NCBI GenBank assembly: GCA_003991915.1
Contig: RQTK01000236.1
Coordinates: 265,082 to 329,081 of the forward strand
Length of the DNA: 64,000 nucleotides
Source: Elysia chlorotica
Lineage: Eukaryota > Mollusca > Gastropoda > Plakobranchidae
Direction of reading: 5' to 3'
A model generated the notes under the pieces. It saw only the letters and a list, made by a program, of their open reading frames with translations, was not told where the DNA came from and did no database searches. The position numbers and the translations under genes were made by a program. Every line of letters starts with the position of its first letter. The stretch's first letter is position 1. Below are positions 1-10,965 of the stretch, one piece after another.

Positions 1-76
<76 letters not shown>

Positions 77-86
77 GCCTGTCTGT

Positions 87-158
<72 letters not shown>

Positions 159-178
159 GCATCCATCTATCTATGTTT
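1..178. repeat. (GTCT)n then (CTAT)n compound microsatellite
   Basis: Bases 1-76 are almost pure GTCT units. They switch at about 86 to CTAT units that run, with a few interruptions, to about 178. The array continues off the left edge of the window, so its true length is unknown. Confidence 0.95.
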
Positions 179-424
179 CTACATATCAATATATAATTAT
201 ATTTGTTTATCCACCTTTACCTCCTCGTTCTTCCTTTGAATACCCTTTACAAAACGCGTTCATTTTCTTTTGATTTTTTAATCACCATGTTTTCGCGATA
301 TGGATTTTTTTTGTGCTATCAACAGTAAGTGTTTTCTGTTCACATCAAAGGATATTTCTGTTCTGCTACTCTCCAGCCCATTTGTCGTTATGTACTTTCC
401 TATACAGCACTCAATCTCACACCA

Positions 425-1094
425 GGTGAAACTTTTAAACAATGTCACAATTAAAAAAAAGAACGTAACCTTGCCCCCTGACGATTGACGGAGAACAAGT
501 AGACATTATACAATACAAATATCTTGTAGTTTTTATCAATGATAAATTGAATTGACATGAATATTGCACTATGTAAAAAGTTAATTTTTCAAAGTGTATT
601 TTTTTTAGAAAGTTGAAGCGCTCTAAACTGAATCAAAGTATATTTTTTCGCTTCTATGTCTCTATGATAGAAAGTATAATTCCTTATGGTATCAGCTTCA
701 GGGGTTCAGCTGTCAAAAAGGGGATGGATGTAAAATAAATACATGTAATATAATCAAGAATGCAGGACAAAAAATAATATTCAATTAAAAAGTCTGGGAA
801 CAATCCACTCCAGGCTTGCATGATTAAGCTGAATTCAATTCTACGTAACAGCGAACCTTTACGATGAGTTTGTACGCTCTAGTTGGACCTATAAGATCTT
901 GCAACTACCTTCAAGAACGGAAATATATAGAACTCATTTGTTCCTGCCTCTGTTGGATTTTCTAGTATTTCACGTATATCAATCACATTGTAACTAATGT
1001 AAGATTTCTTGCCTATATCAATGTTAATGTCATCTGTCCTTGTGTTATGAAATGAAATGTGTAGCATAAAGATTTAACAAAAAGTACTGTAAAA

Positions 1095-1141
<47 letters not shown>

Positions 1142-1300
1142 GGGAGGTAAGAGGAAGAGTGAGAGAGAGGGTGTACCAGTTATCGATGCTTATACTCCAT
1201 TAATGTTTTCATGTCAATGTCAAGTTATCTGTTGTTTCTGGCATATCCAACCAAAATTTTCCGTCTGGATAAAAAAAAGTATATCCTATCTTATCTTATC
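425..1300 (+). mobile_element. decayed 3' part of a non-LTR retrotransposon (LINE), copy A
   Basis: This stretch is a diverged reverse-complement copy of the LINE at 61.2-62.3 kb; the match runs through most of its length. Conceptual translation in shifting frames gives remnants typical of the region after the LINE RT palm, for example INGEQVE, QYKYL and ESIIPYGIS. A stop-riddled tail and a (GA)n tract follow. The 3' end carries a short run of ATCCTATC/TTATC words near 1280-1300, also found at the other copy's 3' end. There is no open frame, so it is a dead 5'-truncated copy. The left boundary is approximate. RT motifs in the partner copy suggest a Rex1/L2/CR1-like clade, which I infer rather than show. 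Confidence 0.75.
1098..1138. repeat. (GA)n microsatellite inside the LINE 3' region
   Basis: A pure GA run followed by degenerate GA to about 1170. The inverted LINE copy has a (CT)n tract at the same internal position, so this tract is part of the element rather than an independent microsatellite. Confidence 0.9.
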
Positions 1301-1890
1301 TTAAAGAGGAAGCAATGTTTGTATAAAGGAATTTTCTAGTTCAAAACACCATTACTGCACAACGCTTTAATCTCTTCAAGACGTTGGCGCTAGCACTCAT
1401 TTCCTCCCAGAACGTGTTTATATAACGCCTATAATTCTCTGGTGACATGGTAACTAAAAGAAAGAATGATAGATATAGTGACATATTACAAGATTCATTC
1501 CCTTTGACCACTTTCATTTCTGAGGGAAAAATGGTAAAGTTAGACCCTAACGCGCCAACAAGTGCTGTGCTGATCAACGCGAGGCTGTCTAGTGCCATGC
1601 TGTGCTGATCAACTCGAGGCTGTCTAGTACCACGTCGTAAAATGGTTAAAAGCTGTCAGCTCGAACAGTGGTCTTGCTTTTTAAAATTTCTGAGTTTTTT
1701 GTTTGTTTTTATTTTGCTGGGTTTTTTTTTCTTTTCTTGGTAGGGGCGGGGGAAGGGTGATGGTATAACACGTTTTATTTGAAATGAGGGTATTGTTATT
1801 AATTTTATTTTCCAACTGATATTTAGCTTGAAAGAGAAAATATTGAAAATAGCAAACATTGGTGAATAAATGGAGATGGGGAGAGTGAGA

Positions 1891-1943
<53 letters not shown>

Positions 1944-2494
1944 GGAGATGACATCAGTAAAGAGAGAGGGGGAATGGTAATGTGAGAGAAATAATCAGTT
2001 AAGGGGAAAATAACACCCAAGTGTCTTTATGAGATTGCGATTCAAAAAACAGTGAAATCTCTGCTAGTCTTGTAAGCTTTGAAGACATTGAGGTACAAAA
2101 AATTGTAAAATGACTTTTTAGTGCTTTCTGAGCAAATTGAGATTGACATGCCCATTTACATCAAAGGTAGATAATACATAATTATTATACAATACAATTG
2201 TATGTAAAACAATTACAATAAAAAGACATTGAAAATATATCACTTAATATACCTAAAACCGTTAACAAATCAAATGCTATTTAACTACCTGCATAATGAG
2301 ATTGTATACGATACAATATGACTGTATGTCCGTCTCAAAGAGCATTGTAACGCTGACGATGCCTTCACCTTCCAGTTAAATGATTGATTCACTACTTGTT
2401 TGGTTTCTTAACATCTATCGTCAGCAACTAGGGTATCTCACGGGTCGTTGTGAAGTCTAGTGTTAGTTGATGCGCTAAAATAATTACAACTATT
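1301..2494. other. non-coding stretch, probably eag intron
   Basis: It lies upstream of the first visible eag exon. It holds a (GA)n run at 1893-1941 and otherwise AT-rich sequence. The short open frames here show no protein-like composition, and I see no exon with convincing splice sites. Confidence 0.6.
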
Positions 2495-2608
2495 GCCACT
2501 GGTCCAGTGAGTAGGGAATGTGGGTGCCAGAACCGGACTCGATCCCGGACCTCCTGCATCAAAAGCAAAAGCTCTGACTCCCAGCGCTACCACGCTCCCC
2601 AAGTGGCT
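2495..2608 (-). mobile_element. tRNA-derived SINE head, minus strand
   Basis: Read on the minus strand this is tRNA-like: GAGCGTGGTAGCGCTGGG resembles an A-box region and GGGATCGAGTCC a B box. The adjoining sequence (GTAGGGAA on the plus strand) also occurs next to the head of the complete SINE at 7986-8258. The body and tail are absent. It sits 70 bp before an eag acceptor site. Confidence 0.65.
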
Positions 2609-2678
2609 TGACAGTGTACCTGTGTGATGCCCACTCTAAATTTGAACTAACGTAACACCTCCCCTTCCATCCACCCAG

Positions 2679-2931
2679 GTGCTCAACTACTGCCCCAAAG
2701 ACATGAAGGCCGACCTGTGCGTGCACCTGAACCGGAAGGTGTTCCTGGAGCACCCTGCCTTCCGGCTGGCCAGCGACGGGTGCCTACGCGCGCTCGCCAT
2801 GCACTTCAACATGACGCACAGCGCGCCCGGCGACCTCATCTTCCACCAGGGCGAGAGTCTGGACGCGCTCTGCTTCGTGGTCTCCGGCTCGCTGGAGGTC
2901 ATCCAGGACGAGGAGGTCGTCGCCATCCTCA
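2679..2931 (+). CDS. eag: eag exon: first part of cyclic-nucleotide-binding-homology domain
   Basis: The acceptor is ccacccag before GTG CTC AAC TAC. The donor is A|GTGAGT, leaving one base of a split codon that makes Ser (AGC) with the next exon. It encodes 84 residues, including [20 protein letters not shown] and [18 protein letters not shown]. It is far GC-richer than the flanking introns. Confidence 0.95.
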
Positions 2932-5900
2932 GTGAGTCTTCAGTGTGGTCTCTGGTGGTCTTAGCAGTGTGTTAATCGGGCTTTTTTTTTCAATGTTGTT
3001 GGCCTGTTTATGGTGGTGCTATCGAGGTTTGCTGGTTTGTGCTGATATGAGAGCATGTTGTCCATTTTACACGTCGCGCAGTGTGTGTGTGTTTTGTGCT
3101 GTTATCAGAGTGTGGTGTCCATGGTGGTCTAACGCAACTTGTTGTTTTGAATTGTCATCAGAAAATGTTTTCCAAGATTTGTGCTACTATCCACCTTTTT
3201 TGTCCTGTCCACATTGGTGCTAAGGGAGTTTTTTTTTTTTGCTCTGTTCCGATTCCAGGTTGGTTTGTCTTATCTATTTGCTGTTCGCCAAAGTTGCTGC
3301 ACTTAATAACCATTTCAAAGAGGTGTTTGCGCAGTCAGTTATTGCCCGTAGCCTTGTGCTGTTATTCAAATCAGTATGTTTAAAGAAAAATGATGATGGT
3401 CTTTCTTTCCCGTGCGAAAGACTTAAAGATAAGCCTGGGCAGTTTTGCATTAGATCGCTACATCCCCATGATGTTAGAATAGTAAGATCTCCATTCTCTT
3501 ATGATGTTTGGTTAGAGTTTTTGTTATGATTATCGCAGGAGAGTTGACAAAGTAAAAAATAATCTGGAAAGAAAAATTAGCAAAGATGGTGTTCCAAAAC
3601 GGTTAATTTTTAAAAATTATAAGTATAAAGGGGATAGTTGGATGTAAGAGAAAAGTCATTAGGAAATAAATAAATAAATAAATAAATAAATAAATCCAAA
3701 TTAAAATCATGATTGTCTTTTCAATAAAACGTCCGCTAGAGTATTTACAAATTTTTTTTTATGATCTTGGCGGTGTCTAATAATTGTAGTGTGAACTCAG
3801 GGCGATTAACTCTTTTAACGCCGACTCATTCGATTTTTAAAAAGTAACACAATTTAAACGCATCGGTGGGTGGTTACAATTGTAGATTCTTTTTGCTTGG
3901 AAAATTCGACTTTGCTCCGACGCTTACTTATAATTGAGAACACGTGTTTGGACCTAGGGCTGTATTCTCTACTTGATCTAAAAGGCGTTGGGATGAAAAA
4001 AAGATCGACTTTGAGAGCGTTAACTGCCACATCCGAAAGGTTTACACCCTTTATTATCATGTCAGTAATGTCGCAAATGTACTTTCGTCCGATGTAGGAT
4101 GGTACTTTTATAGCTGAACTTTCAAGACGGAAGTTTGTGCACACCACACCAGAACAACAAAGTAACTACGATTTTCCAAACCCCGAGGCATTGTCCTATT
4201 TCAACAGTGTTGACCTCTGCAAACAATAAGGCAATTTAAGTCTATTGAACCAATCAGTCAAACTATAAACTAGGGACATTTTAATGAATTTTGGTAAACA
4301 ATACACGACCAGTGTCCGAATAAGTAAAGCAAAGGAAAACCGTATTGCTCGTTCAATGCTCGGTTGACTGAATAACACGGACTTGTAGGAGGTGGGGGAA
4401 GCTGGTTTGCTCATCGATCAACATTTTGATTAATTGATTGATTGATTGATTGGATCGATTGATTGGTTGGTTAATAAAATATTTTATTAATGGATATATT
4501 GGTTCATTGATCAATTCATTGTTTGATTGATTGGTTACTTGTTTGATCCATCAATTATTATAGACATATTCATATATTGATTGATCCATTGATAAATGGA
4601 TGTATCGATTGAATGAGTGCTTTTTTGGAAAAAGGATAACAATAAAAGAACACTATTGCAATGTTCTGATTATTATGTTGCTAACAGGAGAAATCGATTT
4701 TTGTTAAAAGTCGTGACAAGATAATAATAGAACCGAAAGCAGATAACTAATAACTATGTTCTCACTCGAAGCCACGGACACCTCTCGAATTATTGATTAG
4801 AACATCATAAAGACCTGCTTCATACCCTCTATTCATTATGTAAAAAGTTTACAAGATAGAGTCTTATTGAAGTTAAGAAATAGCGTAGCTTACAGCAATG
4901 CCCTGTAAAGTTTGTCATACTGTGATTTAAAAATAACTGCCTTTGACGAGCCATAGAAACAGCTCCATTGTATCTACACCAGAACCAACTGTAATGGTGA
5001 TTGTGGGCTGTGTATTGTGTATATCACTCTGCTGTGGGAGTTTTGCGGGGGCTCATTATACTGGTGGGTTATTTTTAATACTTGCATAATCCAAATCCGA
5101 GAGTATGAAGGCAAGAGAAGGGGATAGGGAGGAGTGAAGTGGGAATTGGGGACAGAAATAGAAACGATGTCTACTGTAACGAGACATAACAGAACAGGTT
5201 ACGCGAAAGGGGGGTAAAAAGGTACCTGATCACGTAAGGGTGTTTGGTACAAAATGAAAAATAGTGGTATAGATAGATTGATGCAGAGAGACAGAAAGAA
5301 AGACAGGGGTATGTGAGAGGAATACACAGAAACAAAGAGCAGAAATGGGGAATGCTTTAGAGAGACAAACAAGCAGACGACACACAAAAAGAGACAGGCA
5401 GGCAGGCAGGCAGACAGACAGGAAGAGAGAGACAGAGACAGAGAGACAAAGACAGAGAGACAGAGAGACAGAGAGACAGAGAGACAGAGACAGAGACTGA
5501 GACAGAGAAATACAACCAAATTCATGACTCGAAAACAACACTCCTCTCTGTTTTTACTCATTTATTGACAATTAAGATATACGCAGTTTCCAAGAGCTAG
5601 TGAAAACGCTCGGTTTCAGCTTCGTCGTTCGTAGTGTAGCACTGTAGCTGTGAAGCAGACACTGGTGTATTTTTAATTCATGATCGCAGCTATCACCTCC
5701 CGTTTGATGTTGCTCGGACTACTTTTTTCCTTACCGTGGTCTCACCTCCTTCACCTCAAACCCAACCCAAATGGTTCGTCCGCAAATAATCGGGCCTGAT
5801 AGTAGAAAGTTAGGGGAGGAAAGGAAGGGGGAAGAGGGAGTGTGATCGGCGTCAAACGTAGTTGAAACGTTGACGAATAAATAATTATTACTGTGCAATA

Positions 5901-8900
5901 TTGAATAACAACCCCTGGGTGTGTTTGGTCTGTGTTTCAAGCCAATGTTGTGCGCTTGAGAGAAAATCGTGGTTGTGTTTTCCGTAACATTACATCAGAA
6001 AACATTGGGCTTTTCCCTTTGGCTCTTCAAAGGAGAAAATACTGAAGAAACATAGCTATTTTTTTTAAATTTTCTCTCTAAAACAGCATGCCACAAAATT
6101 TCAAGAGCATGTTTTATGGATTATTTTTCCTATCATAATTTTTTAGAAATTTATTCGCTCTCTTATTTTATCTTATTTCTAATACTGAAGAGATAAAAAA
6201 AAGAGTGAACAGTATTGTGAAATTATGGTATTCTTGTCTCTATTTGTCACTGCTTTTATTAACTATTCTAAAATTCTCAAAGCAACTTAAACATTAAAAG
6301 AAAATACATGCGTAAACGCCATGGTGTTCAAACAAACAAACAAAAAATAAAACATTGGATCTCTCAAGAAAATGAAAAAAAGAAAGCAACAAACCATTCC
6401 TTTCATTAAAAATAATATGTAGCCTACCAGTACCAATATGAAGGTTTAAAATAAAAATACCCCAGGAAAAATTCCGATTTCATTACATGTGGATGTTTTA
6501 TTCAGTGTAGCGTCTGTTTTGTTCACTTCGCTCCAAAGCACATCAGACAACAAAAGATTCCATTAAACGTTCCAATGATCATGCTTCTCCCTCAGGAATG
6601 AACGAACAAGTGCACGAAAAAACATAATAGGGTCACAGCACATCGATTTATCAACGTAATCTCATGTTATTTATTGTTTAGGTCTATCTTGAAATCAATA
6701 GGATAGTTTGTTGTTGCAGGTTACCATTTTACATTTGTATCCCTTATTTAACCCATTTATCAGGCTAATTTAAAAGGTCTACAAAAGTGCATCGTATTGA
6801 TTTTAGGAGTACTCAAAATCTAAGTCGATCATTCGCTGCTATTGGCCAATGTCTTCGAGAGAAACTAAGTTTCACAGAAAAGAGACTGACAGATACAGAA
6901 ACATACACACAAATAAAGAGAGAGACATGCAAAACGGTATAGACATAGCCAGGCAGAAAAAACAGAAATGTAACAAGGCAATCTTCTTTAAAATAAATAA
7001 CAGAAAAACATATAAAATAATATATAATAACATCACACCACCATAGTTGAGGGATATTTGACTTGAAAAGAGGATATAAGGCAGAGAAATTCCTCGTAAA
7101 AACATTGTGAAAAAAGCAGGTACGAAATGCATATGAAGGTGGCTGGCTGTAAGCATGGTTTATTAATTCCATCCATAATTTAATTTAAAAGGTTATGTGT
7201 TGCGTTGGGGGTGCTAGCAATCTAAGTCCACCATTTACTCTTATTGACCAATGATTTTTTAAAGCAACTTTCAAATTATAAGGCTTAAATTGTGTTGCAT
7301 CTATGCAGCGAAATTCTATAAAAAAAAGCACACAGTTCAATCTAAGTAAAAAAAAAATGGATGTATACATTACACAATACAAAGATCAATGAAAACCTAT
7401 TTTGTTTATAAGCATTAAAATTTAAATTTTAAACAAAACAAAACTAAATCTTACTATTTAGTTTCCTCCTCCGCAGGTGTCAGTCTATTCTAGGTGTCAC
7501 AATAATTCTGTAAGACTTAATTGTTATAATTGTTATAAATTAAATCAAGATTGGAATTGCTATGGTGGCAAGGCAAACACACAAAAATCAAACAAAAGCT
7601 TTTCATTCGGGACGTCTTGAGACGACTCTTCTATACATTTTTTTACGATCATTATTGAAAGAAAAACACGGTTCGCGTTTTCACTATTAAAAAAACAACC
7701 CACACACATACTTAATTAATACAATAATGTATTATCTCCCTAGGCAAAGGCGACGTGTTCGGTGACAACTTCTGGAAGGAGCCCTCTATCGGGCAGTCCA
7801 CCGCGAACGTGAGGGCCCTGACCTACTGCGACCTGCACGCCATCAAGCGTGACCGACTGCTCGAGGTCCTCGACTTCTACCACGCGTTCGCAAACTCCTT
7901 CGCCAGGAACCTCACGCTCACCTACAACCTGAGACACAGGGTATGTCCACTTAGGCTGAGCTTCTGTCTGTATTTATATTGGGGTTGAGTTGAGTTGATT
8001 TGAGTCGAGTTGAGTTGGTCTTAACGTCCAACATCAGCACTATATATGGTATATTGTGGACGGGCCCCAAGACGGACGTCTGACAATTGTATGTGCTGCC
8101 ACACACAAGACAGGGCGGGGATACCATGACTCCTGTCTCAGCCGGTCACATTATACTGACACCGACCCAACCAGTAGGGAACGCAACCGCCATGATTCGA
8201 ACTCGGGACCTTTTGCGTCGGAAGCCGATGTTCTACCCCTGGACCACCGCGCCACCCATTATATTGGGGTAATAAGATTATGGCTCTGACAGAAACGTTA
8301 TGTTTAGACATTCGCGATCGATGTCTTTGTAGGGAAAAATTATCTGCTGTTGTAAGTAACGTAATGTTTACTGTGTTTTCCGGGATGTTTTGTGGTGTGA
8401 CTGAAGGTGCGGTATATATAGTCTATAGACTTTTAAAACTTAAAAGGAACGGAAGCTTTATAATTACATAAATACATACATACATATCGAAAAGTAAACG
8501 AAAGGAAAGAATCCGAAAAACATTAATTCGACCTATTTTAAATTAAAACTTGATTCTTATTGCTCATGTTTTTAATGTATTATGTACATTTCATTGTTAC
8601 ATTTTGTTTTCAAATTATTCCCTTTTCATTGCTATTAATAGTTTGGTAAAGGCCCAGGCGGTAAAGAAAAGATTTTGTTATCTGTCATCAACATAATTCA
8701 GCTATTTTTTTCAAAACCTAATTCTCACAGCTAGTGGTCAAATAGGTGATCTGGAGAAGCACTTTAACGCTAAATGGCACATGTTTATCTGCACTGACTG
8801 CATCTTGTCACGCACAAAGTCATTAAATGTTCCGCCTTCAAAATCCCTTTCACTCAGCTCATAGAGGAGTGAAAAGAAGTTTTCTTATCGTCTTTAATGT

Positions 8901-10965
8901 GCATATCTTAACACTGTATCATCAATTGAAGATTATATTGGATTCAATATGGACAATCTCTATCCTCCAGCTCATCTTCCGCAAAGTCGCCGACGTGAAA
9001 AAGGAGCGCGAACTGGCCGAGAAGCGCAAGAACGATCCGCCCCTGGACCTAGCCAACGACCACCCAGTGAGAAAGCTCATCTCCAGGTTCCGCAAGATCT
9101 CAGACTCCAAGCACGACCTGAAGGCGCCCAGCGTGCCCGACCTGGAGCGCGGCCACACGAGCGGGGAGGCGGGGCTAGTGGAGCACGAGCTGGAGGACAT
9201 CTCGGACCGCCTGCCCGCGGCCAGTGGCGGCGCCAGGATCATCACCGTGTCAGAGAGCCCGGCCTCGGCATCGGGGAAACCCGCACCCAGACTGGGCGGA
9301 GCTTCTCCGTGGAGCCGCTTTCTGGGCGGAGCCTCCAAAGGGGGTGGGTCTTCTGATGGAGGCGGGGCTAAAAGTGAAAAGGAAGGCGGGTCGGGCACCG
9401 TAGCGATTCCGATGAACGATTTGTCACCTAAAGTGGAGTCGAAGAGTGGAGAGATGCCTAAAGTCTCCGCAAAACCGATGGCAAAGTGGGGCAGATTTCT
9501 AGCCAAGGCACAGGAACCTATCGAGGAGGGGCCGGAGGACGAGCTTAGGGCTAACTTGAAAAAGTCTGATTCTCAAGACAGCGGAGCAAATAAAGGGGGT
9601 AACAAACTGGAACAAGTTAGAGAGGATATTCTGGGCGGTGGGGATGCGTTGCGCTTGCTTGAAAACCACCAACAAACAAGCAACTTTCACCACCAAACTA
9701 GTAACCACAACAGCAGCAATGTTTATCGCAACCATTTCCACCAGCAGCCTCTCAACATCAACAACATCAACAACCTGGCAGGCGCAGGCATCATGCGGGA
9801 GACACTCAGCAACAGCAGTAACAGCACCAATCAATCAAGCTCAGGAGGGGGCGGGGCGCCGTCCATGTTGGTAGCGATGGGCTCTCTAGGGGGCGGGGAA
9901 AAGCCGCACGTGACAGGCGGGATCTCCACTGTGACTGGCGGGCTATCAGCAGCAGAGCAGCACATGCTCACGTCGCTCTATGACATTCGGCTGGAGATCA
10001 AGGAGGAGATCGACAGTCTCCGGCAGAAGATGAACCGCATTGACGAACACATCACTGAAGTTCTCCGGTTCTTCTCCCCCGTGTCCACGCCTTCCTGCTC
10101 ATCCAGTGTGTCCGCCTACCCCAGCTCAAAGTTCAACTCTCCCCAGAACATTACCACCTCCAGCAGCGCAGACCAGTCGCCCAAAAACTCAATCTCGTCG
10201 TCGCCGCGACATCAGGACGACGACAGGGTCAGGGAGTTGGAGGACGACGAGGAGGATTTTCTTCATAGAGAAGTGGCGTACGCACCTTCGTATGACGGCA
10301 GCACGCGAAGAGAGCCCAGAGCTATGGCGATAGTAGGCACTGCAGCCAGTGATCCTTCCGAGCCTTTGAATATTTCAACTGGGATTTCCAATGAACAAAA
10401 TGTCCTGAGGCATCGGAAGGGTTCGCCGGGAAAATCATCAGATGTTGGTATTATTGCCACCACCACATTTTCTGCTACTGCTCCATCCTCAACTTCAAAT
10501 GCGGACATCGTTAGTAAAAACATTCACGCTGGCACACGGCAGCGTCACCGGCCGCCAGCCCCACAACCGCCCGAGTCTCCAGCGGTAGACACCCCAGTCA
10601 CAGCCCTCCCAACCCTCAACTCATCACAACCGAGCCAGGCGGGAACGTCGGGTCTTGAGGAAGACAGAACGTCCACTGCTCCCGCCACGACCTTAGATAA
10701 CACAGAGACTACCGCAAAAACAGAAAGAGGAAGTAAGAGACATGCGCACACAGCCGCACCATCATCTTCCTCTAAAGCTGGCAGACGCCGCTCTTCGAAA
10801 ACTTCCAACAGCAGCAATGAGAGCAGACACAAAGAGTCTCCGGTGTCGTCCTCGCCGCAGTCCTCCCCGAGCACCCCTGAACCGGTGCCAGGCCGTGTAC
10901 ACGGGTCGGTTCAGGCCGATGTACCGTACGATCTGGATGGAGATCTACCAGAGGGTCACGTGTGA
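2679..10965 (+). CDS. eag: EAG-class voltage-gated potassium channel, C-terminal exons (partial gene)
   Basis: Three exons join in phase: 2679-2931, 7744-7940 and 8971-10965. They encode about 813 C-terminal residues of an ether-a-go-go channel, a tetrameric plasma-membrane K+ channel. The N-terminal PAS domain, voltage sensor and pore lie to the left of the window. Sequence evidence: [20 protein letters not shown] begins the cyclic-nucleotide-binding-homology domain, [14 protein letters not shown] and [13 protein letters not shown] continue it, and [20 protein letters not shown] with [16 protein letters not shown] is the signature of eag rather than elk or erg. The last exon adds [20 protein letters not shown], a basic [13 protein letters not shown] segment where EAG channels bind calmodulin, a long Gly/Ser/Asn-rich linker, and the coiled coil [20 protein letters not shown], which is the C-terminal assembly domain. 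Family identity is very secure. The choice between KCNH1 and KCNH5 does not apply, because invertebrates usually carry one eag gene. Confidence 0.96.
3664..3695. repeat. (AAAT)n microsatellite
   Basis: About eight tandem AAAT units in the eag intron. Confidence 0.9.
4425..4620. repeat. degenerate (TTGA)n microsatellite
   Basis: GATT/TTGA words recur with many substitutions over about 190 bp, including a pure block at 4430-4452. It looks like an old tetranucleotide array. Confidence 0.75.
5390..5510. repeat. degenerate (GACA)n/(GAGACA)n array
   Basis: GGCA, GACA and GAGACA words in succession. The long minus-strand Ser/Leu/Cys frame here is an artefact of the repeat. Confidence 0.85.
7744..7940 (+). 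CDS. eag: eag exon: end of cyclic-nucleotide-binding-homology domain
   Basis: The acceptor is atctccctag and the donor is CACAGG|GTATGT. After the split Ser it reads [20 protein letters not shown] to NLRHR, 65 whole codons, and ends in phase 0. This is the most diagnostic eag block in the window. Confidence 0.96.
7974..8270 (-). mobile_element. complete tRNA-derived SINE with 12-bp target-site duplication
   Basis: The element body is 7986-8258, flanked by perfect 12-bp direct repeats TTATATTGGGGT at 7974-7985 and 8259-8270. On the minus strand it starts with a tRNA-like head: GGTGGTCCAGGGGTAGAAC as A-box region and GAGTTCGAATC as B box. A conserved core follows (GAGACAGGAGT, CCCCGCCCTGTCT, GTGTGGCAGCACATA), then a tail of GTCCAACATCAGCAC (plus strand) and GAGTTGAGTT repeats. 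The perfect duplication implies a fairly recent retroposition. It lies in the last eag intron, antisense to the gene. At least seven other fragments in this window share its core, head or tail. Confidence 0.92.
8271..8970 (+). other. rest of the last eag intron
   Basis: AT-rich intron sequence ending in the acceptor tatcctccag. The ATG at 8827 opens a frame that reads into the eag exon. Residues before 8971 are intronic and not part of the channel, because [11 protein letters not shown] starts exactly after the acceptor in known eag proteins. Confidence 0.8.
8971..10965 (+). CDS. eag: eag last coding exon: post-CNBHD region, linker, C-terminal assembly coiled coil
   Basis: 664 codons plus a TGA stop. 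Order within the exon: [20 protein letters not shown] (1-20), a putative calmodulin-binding basic helix [13 protein letters not shown] (about 31-43), an acidic and Gly/Ser-rich linker, a His/Asn/Gln-rich stretch (about 230-285), the tetramerising coiled coil near residues 331-367 ([20 protein letters not shown]), then about 295 residues of Ser/Pro/Thr-rich tail ending in GDLPEGHV. The tail has repeated short Ser-Pro motifs (SPQ, SPK, SPR) that could be phosphorylation sites, which is inference. GC content drops in the middle of the tail and rises again at its end. Confidence 0.94.
   Translation, partial: LIFRKVADVKKERELAEKRKNDPPLDLANDHPVRKLISRFRKISDSKHDLKAPSVPDLERGHTSGEAGLVEHELEDISDRLPAASGGARIITVSESPASASGKPAPRLGGASPWSRFLGGASKGGGSSDGGGAKSEKEGGSGTVAIPMNDLSPKVESKSGEMPKVSAKPMAKWGRFLAKAQEPIEEGPEDELRANLKKSDSQDSGANKGGNKLEQVREDILGGGDALRLLENHQQTSNFHHQTSNHNSSNVYRNHFHQQPLNINNINNLAGAGIMRETLSNSSNSTNQSSSGGGGAPSMLVAMGSLGGGEKPHVTGGISTVTGGLSAAEQHMLTSLYDIRLEIKEEIDSLRQKMNRIDEHITEVLRFFSPVSTPSCSSSVSAYPSSKFNSPQNITTSSSADQSPKNSISSSPRHQDDDRVRELEDDEEDFLHREVAYAPSYDGSTRREPRAMAIVGTAASDPSEPLNISTGISNEQNVLRHRKGSPGKSSDVGIIATTTFSATAPSSTSNADIVSKNIHAGTRQRHRPPAPQPPESPAVDTPVTALPTLNSSQPSQAGTSGLEEDRTSTAPATTLDNTETTAKTERGSKRHAHTAAPSSSSKAGRRRSSKTSNSSNESRHKESPVSSSPQSSPSTPEPVPGRVHGSVQADVPYDLDGDLPEGHV

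Larger units (their letters stand above)
2932..7743 (+). other. eag intron, 4.8 kb
   Basis: A GT-AG intron. It contains an (AAAT)n run at 3664-3695, a degenerate TTGA repeat at about 4430-4620, and GACA/GAGA-rich sequence at about 5280-5510. No gene on either strand is supported. The longest frames are low-complexity shadows of these repeats. Confidence 0.85.

Noticed and set aside
3806..4023. Second TTAA-bounded MITE in the eag intron
   Set aside because: The two ends after TTAA agree only loosely and there is no shared internal word, so chance TTAA sites explain it as well.
8827..8970. ATG-initiated extension upstream of the last eag exon
   Set aside because: Homology to eag begins exactly after the acceptor at 8970; the upstream codons are intron.
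8922..9506. 194-residue minus-strand frame and other frames inside the last eag exon
   Set aside because: Shadows of the GC-rich eag coding exon, which has clear homology on the plus strand.
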